From assembly GCA_902984215.1 (NCBI GenBank), contig CADWAF010003531.1, positions 1 through 44,314 of the forward strand: 44,314 bases of DNA, given 5' to 3'. Of this stretch, positions 31,079 through 39,765 are shown piece by piece (position 1 is the first letter of the stretch; the number at the start of each line of letters is the position of its first letter). This DNA comes from Willaertia magna (Eukaryota; Heterolobosea; Eutetramitea; Acrasida; Naegleriidae). A program made the translations under genes and the position numbers. The notes under the pieces are model-generated. The model had not been told where the DNA came from. It worked only from the letters and a program-made list of their open reading frames with translations, and did no database searches.

Positions 31079-34000
31079 TTACATATTTCCAGAAGAAGTA
31101 TCTGTTAATTTTGTAAAATATTGTTGTATCAATTGTAATACTTTAGGTTTACCATTATAAACATTTTTCAATTCATGAACAACTTTAATACATTCTAAAC
31201 ATAGGAAGGGAAATGCTTTTGCAATTCTTACAAGACTTTCTAAAATCTCTTTAGCACTTTTTAAATCTTCTTCTTGATCTTGATAAAAATGTTTTCTTCC
31301 TAAAGAATAAAAATCTAAATTAATTGATGTTGAATAATCAGTTGTATAATGTTTTTGATTCTCTCTAGCCACTCTTTGATAAGCAATATCTTTTAATCTA
31401 TTTATTGCACTCTTAGCACTTTCTATATATCTATGAAGTGGATATTTCTCACATAAATAAGAAGCTAATTGTACTGCAAACATTTGTTGATGTACTTTTG
31501 GTTGTCTTAATAATTCTTCAATAAAATCCATACAAACATGAATAGAATCAATTAATGATACTGTTATTGGAAGTAATGATGGATCATAAGTTTGAAAATG
31601 TATTAATCTTGAAAGATCTGGATTTTCTATAAATCTTTGATGAATAAATTGACAAATCTTTCTTTGAATAATTCTAATATCAGTTCTACCATCATCTTCA
31701 TGTAATGATTGTATTAATTCATTATCTTGTTGTAATTTAGGATTCATATAATCTAATAATAATTGTAAAATTGAACTTTCTTGAGTTTTAATTAATGAAT
31801 CTTTTAATAAATTATCATTTTGTGGTAATTGTAAAATATATTTCCTAGATGCAGTCATAAATAAAGATAATATTTGTAAAAATATATCTAATAAAGGTGG
31901 TGAATAAAATACTCTTTGATCAATTTTAAATAACAATAATATATTTTGATAAATATCTAAATAATCAATCTCTTCACTAGTGTCATTAAAAGTAGATAAA
32001 GCATTAATTGTTTGTAAAGATAATTTCATTGGATTACTTTTTGAAAATAAAAATTTCCATAAATCTTTAAATGAATTTAAAACATAACGATGTACATTTT
32101 CAAAATTCATTATAAATCCTAATGGGTTATTTATATTTAATAAATTTATAATTTTTAATTGTAAAGATTTACATAAATTAATATCTGTTTTTAAATTATC
32201 TAAAATTATTCTTGTACGATATTGATTTTTAATTGGATCATTTAAAGTTTCATTAATCTCTTGTTCTGTAAAGTTTTTATGTTTGTTATTTATCTTTTCA
32301 TCTAAAATCTCCTTTTCATTAACAGATAATAATGTTTCTAAATGGAATAGATATTGTAAATCTTCAACAACAGATAATAATTGACTATAAAAGATACCTA
32401 CTTGTTTTCTATGTTCTTGAATATATTTAACTACTTCAACAACATTACATTTATCTAAAATATTTGGACCATATCTTTTATGATGTTTAATTGTTGTATT
32501 ATTAACTGTTAAAATATAATAAAGTATTAATGAACGTGTAATTTGATTATATGAATTAGATTGAAATATTTCTAAAACTTGTTCATCTGTAAAGAACTTC
32601 ATTTCAAATGTCATATTTACATGAGGTATACAATTATCAATTAATTCTTTTACTATTTTAGGTATTAATGGATGTAATGTATTATTATATTCATCTACTG
32701 ATTGAACTGTTTTGATTTGTTGTAATACCCATTCACTTGCATCTACATTATGTTTTCTAAATAATTTACTTTTTAACATTCTAAATACACATTGTAATAC
32801 ATAATCATTATCATTTGTATAAAATGGTAATGGTAATACTGTTAATATCTCTCTAGCTAATTTCTCTACTGGGAATAATTCATTTGTAAATAATGGTGCA
32901 ATACTTCCACTTAATTGTCTTTTTAAAAATGATTCATCTACAAATCTAGATATTCTTAATTGATCTGTGAAAGAAGTATTAATATTACCACTACTACTAC
33001 TACCAACTGTTGTTGTATTATTTCCAATACCACCACTACCTACATTACCAACATTAGTAGAACTACCACCTACATTACTTGTTGCAGTAGTATCTTTTCT
33101 ATGGTGATGATGTTGTTTAACATGTTTGATTGGAAATAATGTATCAATAATAAAATTAGAAATACTTTTATATAAATCTGCATGAAAATTAGTAGCTAAT
33201 AATAATAATATATTTTTCATTTGAGTTTTGTCATGTTGTAATAGATTTTTAATAAAATCTCTTAAAATTGAAACAATATTACTTTTAGGTGATGATTCAA
33301 TAATTATTGGTGCACTCTCTACTCCAGTAGTTGTATTAGAGACAACAGGTGCACTAACATTACTAGTAGTTGCAGTTAATAATATATTCTCACCACAAAT
33401 AAATAAATAACAAAATCTTAATTTAACTAAATGTAAAACATTATTTGAAGTATTTGGGTTTAATAAAACATTATTTTCAATAACTAATCTAAAATCATTT
33501 CCAAAAACATTAAATTTTGAAAGTAAAACAAATGCACAACATATTCTTAATAAACTACATAAATCTGAAATATTTAAATGTTCCTCTTCTAAAATTGATT
33601 TAATTTTAAATTTTAAAATATCTTGAAATTTAACAGAATGTTTAATACATTCAAAAATTAACCATTCCGAAGAGGTTAATGTTGTTACATTCATAACACC
33701 ACCTAGAGATGAAGAATTTTCGTTAAATAAAGTATTAAAACAACTATTGAAAAATACAATAAAATCATTTAAATGTTCAAATGTAATATTTAAACATAAT
33801 TCTGGAAATTTTCCTTTGTGCATACATTCTTTACGAATCTTTTCAGAATGAATTTTTGAAAAATAACAAATTTGTTTTAATATCTTTTGACAAACAATAA
33901 ATTGATTTAATATATTATTATTACTTTCAAATAATAAAATCTCAATAATTGAATCAATTAAATATGGATGATTTAAAGCTATTGAGATTATATATTTTTC

Positions 34001-34756
34001 TATAATAATAATTTGATTATTATTAAAATTATTAGTGTTGTTGTTTGATAATAATTGTAATAAAAATTTAATTAAATTATGTAAAAATAAATGATTCTTT
34101 CCTAAACTAGATTTATCATAATATAAATTACTTAATAAAATTGGACATTCAAATAAAATTAAATTTAAAACAAATAAAATTTCATTTACATAAATTTCAT
34201 TACAAAAAATTAAACTTTTAGTATTAAATAACTTAAATATTTCATTAAAAATTAAAACAACACGTTCATGTAAAGAACAAGTCTCAAAAGTAAAAATATT
34301 ATTTAAAGTTGTTGTCTGGGTTGTTGAAGAATGAAGGATTTCTTGTTCAATTAATTTCCAATTTACTTCTTGTTGGTATTTGTGACATAATTCAATAAAA
34401 GAATGGGTTTTAGTTGAAACTATTAATTGATGTAATGAATATCTATATTGGTTTTCTATTTTATTATTTTGCAATTGAAATTGTTGTACTTTATTTGTTT
34501 TATTGGAAGATGTTAAATTATTAAAATATTTTCTAGAAAGTATCGGAATATAAAGTAAAAGATTATTGGAATGGTTAAATAGTTGAGTAGTAATTGAAGT
34601 ACCATTCGGTATAGTTATTGGTACATTAGATTCATTTATTGTATTATTTTGTTGTTCAAAAACAGAAAAGGAGGAAGAAGAGCTTAGGAGTGTATCAAAG
34701 TGATTGTTATGGATAAGCTCGAAGGTTGTTCTTCCCACTTTTTGGTGTTGTTCCAT
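31079..34756 (-). CDS. INTS2: Integrator complex subunit 2
   Basis: Single-exon 1225-residue alpha-solenoid; human INTS2 has 1204. Matches are spread along the second half in the right order. VFRMLKSKLFRKHNVDASEW corresponds to the family's IYQLLRSRSFTKHKVSIKDW, and TDEQVLEIFQ to TEQEILNIFQ. SLILYYILT, then DQRVFYSPPLLDIFLQ, corresponds to DQRVHRCPPLMDITLH. ENPDLSRLIHFQTY, LLPITV and IHVCMDFIEELLRQP correspond to ADPNIAKLVHFQGY, LLPLTV and MHICLDFIPELIAQP. INTS2 is a scaffold subunit of the nuclear Integrator, which cuts nascent snRNA and promoter-proximal transcripts at RNA polymerase II. Residues ~545-595 are a His/Gly/Ser/Asn-rich insert, probably a disordered loop. No catalytic site is expected. 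Confidence 0.88.
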   Translation of the reverse strand: MEQHQKVGRTTFELIHNNHFDTLLSSSSSFSVFEQQNNTINESNVPITIPNGTSITTQLFNHSNNLLLYIPILSRKYFNNLTSSNKTNKVQQFQLQNNKIENQYRYSLHQLIVSTKTHSFIELCHKYQQEVNWKLIEQEILHSSTTQTTTLNNIFTFETCSLHERVVLIFNEIFKLFNTKSLIFCNEIYVNEILFVLNLILFECPILLSNLYYDKSSLGKNHLFLHNLIKFLLQLLSNNNTNNFNNNQIIIIEKYIISIALNHPYLIDSIIEILLFESNNNILNQFIVCQKILKQICYFSKIHSEKIRKECMHKGKFPELCLNITFEHLNDFIVFFNSCFNTLFNENSSSLGGVMNVTTLTSSEWLIFECIKHSVKFQDILKFKIKSILEEEHLNISDLCSLLRICCAFVLLSKFNVFGNDFRLVIENNVLLNPNTSNNVLHLVKLRFCYLFICGENILLTATTSNVSAPVVSNTTTGVESAPIIIESSPKSNIVSILRDFIKNLLQHDKTQMKNILLLLATNFHADLYKSISNFIIDTLFPIKHVKQHHHHRKDTTATSNVGGSSTNVGNVGSGGIGNNTTTVGSSSSGNINTSFTDQLRISRFVDESFLKRQLSGSIAPLFTNELFPVEKLAREILTVLPLPFYTNDNDYVLQCVFRMLKSKLFRKHNVDASEWVLQQIKTVQSVDEYNNTLHPLIPKIVKELIDNCIPHVNMTFEMKFFTDEQVLEIFQSNSYNQITRSLILYYILTVNNTTIKHHKRYGPNILDKCNVVEVVKYIQEHRKQVGIFYSQLLSVVEDLQYLFHLETLLSVNEKEILDEKINNKHKNFTEQEINETLNDPIKNQYRTRIILDNLKTDINLCKSLQLKIINLLNINNPLGFIMNFENVHRYVLNSFKDLWKFLFSKSNPMKLSLQTINALSTFNDTSEEIDYLDIYQNILLLFKIDQRVFYSPPLLDIFLQILSLFMTASRKYILQLPQNDNLLKDSLIKTQESSILQLLLDYMNPKLQQDNELIQSLHEDDGRTDIRIIQRKICQFIHQRFIENPDLSRLIHFQTYDPSLLPITVSLIDSIHVCMDFIEELLRQPKVHQQMFAVQLASYLCEKYPLHRYIESAKSAINRLKDIAYQRVARENQKHYTTDYSTSINLDFYSLGRKHFYQDQEEDLKSAKEILESLVRIAKAFPFLCLECIKVVHELKNVYNGKPKVLQLIQQYFTKLTDTSSGNM

Positions 34757-35443
34757 TTTTTATTTTAAAATTTTTTTGGAGTTTTGTTGCTTCCTTTCTT
34801 TGTAAAGCCTTGTGCGCAGCGATAATGACGCAAATTTAATCGGTCAAAATATTTTTCAAGTAGGATGAAACATCTTGTTTCCTTGTTGTTTTAACAGACA
34901 AAGAATTAGCGAGAAGAAGAGGAAGGCAAAAAAGAAGTGAAATAAAGGTAATAAAAGCCAAATGGGTGGGTATGCGTGGTAAATTTTGTAAACATGGGTT
35001 CTGTTCAAACAACGCAATTTCAATGCTACTATGAGCACAAAGGAAGTTCCTTCAACAATTAAAAAACAATTACCTTTGATTTCGAACAGATTTATGTACT
35101 CTTTAGTAAGTTTGAACATCTCAAACATGTTTTAAGGACCTATTCCACCGTCAATTGATTTTTTAGTGTTATTTCCTTGTCAAACTGTTAGTTTTTGCAC
35201 CTGTAATATCATACTTTTTTCCCCTTCTCAAATTAATTTTTAATTATTTTGCTTGAGTTTGTGGATGTTTCTTTTTAATTATGAGCACTTTAGGAAAACA
35301 GTTTGGGAAGTAAGTCAACCTAAAAAAAATACAGCTAAAGACATATAGATTCTCGCCTTTTCCGAGCCGATTTCATTCCCATCAAAAATAAAGTATCATT
35401 ATTATTGAAGAGTTAGATAAAAGGATTATAATTATATAAAACA
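34757..35443. other. Divergent intergenic region INTS2 / ISWI partner
   Basis: This 687-nt region holds both promoters. Two weak coding hints exist. One is a minus-strand ATG frame at 35128-34856 (90 residues, hydrophobic C-terminal half) with an optional in-frame 45-nt intron. The other is a plus-strand ATG at 35281 whose ten codons run into a GTAAGT donor; removal of 39 nt (35310-35348) would give a 23-residue peptide ending at 35391. Neither matches a family I know. A patch near 35354-35382 (TCTCGCC, CCGAGCC) is GC-richer than its surroundings. Confidence 0.4.
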
Positions 35444-38400
35444 ATGCCACTTTTTGGAAATCCAAAGAAACCCATACAGAAAAAGGGTATTGCAATAGCA
35501 TTAGAAGAGCAATGGCCCGAAAATAAACAAGTATACTATTTACCTACAACAAAAGAAGTATTCGATGATTATGAGTAAGTAAAATTAATAAATTTATAAA
35601 AACATTATTAACATTGTAATCAAGGGAATACGTCAATAGAGCAATCATGTATAAATTACAAATCTGGTCTTGTCAATATAGCGGAAAGGATTTTCTTACA
35701 TATGATGAGGCATTACAATCTGAGAAAGACCAAAAAGATCAATATTTATTTAAATTATATCCAAAATATATCACCAAACATATATGTTATATGGTACATC
35801 ATTCAAACAAAGGAGAGACAATAGAACAATTAGCTAGTAGAATCTCTAAATTCTTTGAATATAACTTTATTGAAGGAGAAGAACTTTTTTGCGAACTGGA
35901 TAATACGTAAGTATAAAATGTTCGCTTTTTTTTTCTAAGCCTTGAATCTACAGTATTTCTGTTGTACTACGAAGAATTTTATTGAAAAAGCAACCTTATT
36001 ATGACATTAACTTTCCACCTTTTTCAACACCATTGTTTATAACCGATGCTGAACAAAATCAAATAGAAGTTTTTCATCAAACAAAAGAACAAGAACATTT
36101 TTATGATAATATTCCTAATAGTATTGGATTTGGTGCACAAAATAAATTATATGAAGTAGAAATTGTATCAAATAATACACCTTTTGAAAATCGAATAATT
36201 GTAGTTTATTATAATGTTTTACTTAGAAAACAATCATGTTTAATTGAATCAATTGAAAAATTAACGAAATGGATTAGAGATAATACTACTTTTGATATTG
36301 ATAATGATTTGTTGTTATTAAAACCTGAATATGTGGAATATTTCAAAATGGAACCTAGAACACCAAATCAGTGTGAAAAGAAGACTGCTTATCAATTAAT
36401 GGTTGAAGAAGAAATGGAAGATATCAATAGAATAAAAAAAGGAAAAGTGAAATCTTTGAATGATTTAAAATATCATCATATTGACAAAAGTGGAAGATTA
36501 ATAACAGATTTAAAAGAAATTGAAAATTATTTAATAAGGAAGAATATTGGAGAAGAATCTACTGAACAACAACAGTCAAGTTCTAATTCAAAGAAGTCTG
36601 TGGTGACAGAGATTAAGCCACCATTTATTCCAAACAAAGGTAAGTTGAATTCATTTAACTTAATAATAATCTTTTTTTAGACGGTACAATACCAGATGAA
36701 TACATAACATATAGAGATCCTGGAAAACAAGACAAAGATATTCCTTCACTTCATTTTGATTATACTTTACAACCAAATAATTTAATACCTGAAGCTTTGC
36801 ATATTTTTAATTTTATTTTAATGTTTAGAGATATTTTAAAAATAACACCATTTTCATTTGATGAATTTCAACATTCATTAATGTATAAAGGAAAAGATAA
36901 TAATTTATTAAAAGCAATATTATCAGTAATAATATTGTATTACATTGCTGACAAATCCGTGAATAAAAACGATGTAAACAAGGCTATTTATAGAATGAAA
37001 AAGTTATTTAATGAAATAAGAGAACCAGAACTCCATATAATGAACACTCATTCGAGAAAGAATGTAGTTAACAAAGAGGCTGCCACGTATATGTTGGATC
37101 ATAAACCAACTTTGGTGCTAAGGGAGTTTTGGAAAGTATTTTTACATGTGGATCAAAGCGTTTTAGAGGAAGAGATTGAAGAAACTAATGGAAATAATGA
37201 AGAGGAAATAAAAACTGAGACTAACGATAATGGAGAAGATAATAATGGTAATAATACACAAATTAAAACTGAAAATGATGAAACAAACACCACAGTTGTA
37301 AATACTGAGAGTGTAAAAACGGAAGAAACCGAAATGAAGGTGGAAAACCCTGTTAAGCTCGAAAATCAACCTGAGGTTAATGTAAAAACAGAGGAAAAGG
37401 ATGAATCAAAAGAGCTACCGACATCTGCTAAAAAAGAAGAACCAAGAGATGTTTATACAATTTCTATGAGATTTTTATTAGATCAAAATTATGGTAATGA
37501 ATATGAGGTGGATTTACTTTCTGACACAGAAGCTGATGTGAGACTTTATTTTCTATCTGAACTTGTCAGTTTATGCTTATCTACAACTACTATGAGAGAC
37601 ACAGTAGAAAGAAATATTGAGAATAGAAGAAAAATTACTAAACTGAAGAACAATGAAAATGCTCAAGAAGCAGAAAAATTAAAAGAGGAAAACAATGAAG
37701 CACCAGAAAATGATAAAAAAGAATTGAATGGAGATACAATTAAAGATAACAAAGAACATAGAGAAAAACTACATCAATTAATCATTAAGCAATATGCAAC
37801 ACGTACTAGACCGCTAGGTTATGATAGATTTTTCAACAAATATTGGTTTTTCTACACTTTCACAGGGTTACTATTTGTAGAGCCTTTACAAATGTTTAGA
37901 AATATTTCTAATAGTGAGTATGACAATCCTCCAATTCCCCTACCTTGGGGATATTATGAAACTAAGGAAGAGTTGGATAAATTGATTAGCTTTTTGGATA
38001 CCAGAGGTTCCAGAGAAAAACAACTACTTAAAAGCTTACAAAAACACTATGATGAAATAGTCAGTCACATGAACACGAGGCTGAAAGTAATTAAGGGAAT
38101 ATCACTAGTAGAATCTTCAATAAAGATGGATACTACAGGTGAAGTAACTATCAATGGTTCTAAGACTTCCAGCTCTCATGAAAATGGGTCAACCATGGAA
38201 GAAGAGGAAAATGTTGAAGACATGTCAGAAGAGGAAGAAGAAAAGGAAGTTAAGCCAAGGCGTTCTTCCAGATTAAAGAAGAGAAAAGAAATGGAAAGTG
38301 AAGAAGAAGGAAATGGAAAACCAAAAACTAAGAAAACCAAGATGAAAACTGCTAAAGAAACACCTAAATCAATAGAAGAACAAACACTAGAAGAACTAGT

Positions 38401-38524
38401 TAAGCAAATAAGAGAGTACAAACCAACCCAATTTTCATCTGATTCTTTCAAAACATATAGGAATGAATTGAAAGAAGAAGTACCAAAAGACTCTGAAGCC
38501 TTCATAATAGAAGAAGAGGAATAA
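35444..38524 (+). CDS. WAC/DDT/WHIM protein, ISWI partner (ACF1/ITC1-like)
   Basis: Four exons (35444-35574, 35625-35906, 35954-36639, 36681-38524) with 50-, 47- and 41-nt introns, all with GTAAGT donors, give 980 residues. It starts MPLFGNPKKP, like MPLL-RKPF in BAZ1A. The WAC domain spans about 25-130 (VYYLPTTKEVFDDY, WSCQYSGKDFLTYDEALQSE). The DDT domain is at about 386-466 (PEALHIFNFILMFRDIL). A WHIM motif lies at about 739-765 (RTRPLGYDRFFNKYWFF). The C-terminus has acidic stretches and a bipartite nuclear signal (KPRRSSRLKKRK). Such proteins pair with ISWI ATPases to space nucleosomes: WAC binds DNA, and DDT plus WHIM bind ISWI and linker DNA. There is no PHD finger or bromodomain, so the layout is closest to yeast Itc1. 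Its stop is 5 nt before the EMC10 ATG. Confidence 0.88.
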
Positions 38525-38529
38525 AAAAA

Positions 38530-39361
38530 ATGAAATATTCTAGATTTATAGTTTCTTGTTTAATTTTATTAATATTATCTATAGCTAGTGTACTTTCACA
38601 AGATGACAGTGTTTATAAAGTAGAGTATTCTATGGATGAAGGTTTGACTTGGAAGCAAAGAGGAGTTTTAAGATATGATAATAAGAATAAGTTAACATTT
38701 ATTGCAACACAAACAGAAGATACTAAATGGCCAAAAGAATTGCTTCAAACAATTTCCGAAAGAATTTTAAGTAAAAAATCAAATTCATTAATTTACCAAT
38801 TAAGATTTATTGATAATAACTCTTCAAAGATACTTTCTTCAATTTCAATGGTTAGTAATCAATTATTTAATTTAATTATAAAACAAATTGTAGTGTGACT
38901 TGATTGGAGGAAAATTTAAAGAAGTTTGGAATTTAATTACAGATAAACAAAATAGATTATTATCAGTCACTCTTTCCACTGAACATATTCAATTACAACA
39001 TACACCAACCTTTACACCAATTTACTATCAAAAATGTAATCAAGAAACTATTTCTCTATTAGAAAAGTGGAAAGGACCTTTATTACAAAATGGTGTAAGA
39101 GAAAGTGTTAAAGTAAATGTTATTCCAGGTTCAAGGGTAGTAAGCGAAAAAGTTAGTTTTGCTGGTGTGAAATCTCCAGAACAAAAGAAAAAAGAAGTAG
39201 AAGAGGCTAATGAACCAGGATTTTTAAGGAAATACGTAAGTTAACCTTTATATTATTAATTTTAACACAATCTCTTCTTTCTATTTCTTATACAGTGGTA
39301 CTTGGTGATTCCTGTTGGTTTAGTTCTATTAAGTAGTATGTTTGCAGCTCCTTCTGAATAA
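38530..39361 (+). CDS. EMC10: ER membrane protein complex subunit 10
   Basis: Three exons (38530-38850, 38894-39235, 39296-39361) with introns of 43 nt (GTTAGT) and 60 nt (GTAAGT) give 242 residues. Residues 1-23 are a signal peptide (VSCLILLILSIASVLSQ). A lumenal beta-sandwich follows (VEYSMDEGLTWKQRGVLRY corresponds to [21 protein letters not shown] in human). The small third exon adds the anchor, so that FLRKY|WYLVIPVGLVLL and MFAAP match FFAKYWMYIIPVVLFLM and MSGAP. EMC inserts tail-anchored and multi-pass proteins into the ER membrane; EMC10 is its lumenal type-I subunit. Without the last splice the protein would lack its anchor. The gene starts 5 nt after the preceding stop, so its promoter must lie inside that gene, or the two share a transcript. 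Confidence 0.9.
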
Positions 39362-39368
39362 AAAAGTA

Positions 39369-39581
39369 TTATTCTTTTTCTTTTTTCATTTCGTTTTCTT
39401 TTTGCATTAATTTCTCTATGATATTTTCTTCTTCAATTTCTTTTTCGATTTCTAACTTTATTCTTTCTGAGTAGGTTTTGGACCACTTTTCTTCAAGCTC
39501 ATATTGATGTTTCATTCCGAGAAGAGCCCCAGCTCCTGTCAAAACAAATAACCCAAAAACTTTCCATGCTGTTGATACCAT
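39369..39581 (-). CDS. 70-residue membrane-anchored protein, possibly PET117-like
   Basis: A short frame with one N-terminal helix (WKVFGLFVLTGAGALLGM) followed by a charged coiled coil rich in E/K. The layout and several positions recall PET117, a mitochondrial-inner-membrane factor for cytochrome c oxidase assembly (S-K-V-xGL-x-VL, then a G-x-H pair, then an R/E-rich helix with an EN-I motif, about 70-80 residues). The similarity is short, so another small mitochondrial protein is possible. The stop is 7 nt from the EMC10 stop (convergent); the ATG is 185 nt from the LRR gene ATG (divergent). Confidence 0.5.
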   Translation of the reverse strand: MVSTAWKVFGLFVLTGAGALLGMKHQYELEEKWSKTYSERIKLEIEKEIEEENIIEKLMQKENEMKKEKE

Positions 39582-39743
39582 TTTTTCTTTTCAGGATAGC
39601 TCTTAGCTTTCGTTTTGCAACCATCGCCTTCTACTCATTTAGTTTGTTTCGTATTCCTGTATCTTCTTTGCTAATTTACTTTTGGATACCAGCAGCAGAG
39701 ACAAAGAAACAGAGTTTTGCTTACAGTTATTTAACGGATACAC

Positions 39744-39754
39744 TCGCGCCAAAA
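39744..39754. promoter_or_regulatory. E2F-like site before the LRR gene
   Basis: TCGCGCCAAAA (reverse TTTTGGCGCGA) matches the E2F consensus TTTSSCGC fully on the minus strand. It ends 11 nt before the LRR gene ATG, so it would lie in the leader or core promoter. It is one of few GC-rich strings in this part of the window. Confidence 0.45.
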
Positions 39755-39765
39755 CATTAAAAAAA

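Noticed and set aside
34898..34942. Plus-strand basic stretch resembling a ribosomal-protein C-terminus after an AG
   Set aside because: No upstream exon with an ATG can be joined in frame before INTS2's own start.
34856..35128. 90-residue minus-strand hydrophobic frame
   Set aside because: It has an ATG, but no recognisable family, no A-run before the start, and a Phe/Leu composition expected from T-rich sequence. Kept only as a hint in the intergenic entry.
39682..39765. Upstream TTG-initiated extension of the LRR protein
   Set aside because: The in-frame ATG at 39766 has the usual A-run before it. The upstream part would run through the E2F-like promoter site and looks non-coding.
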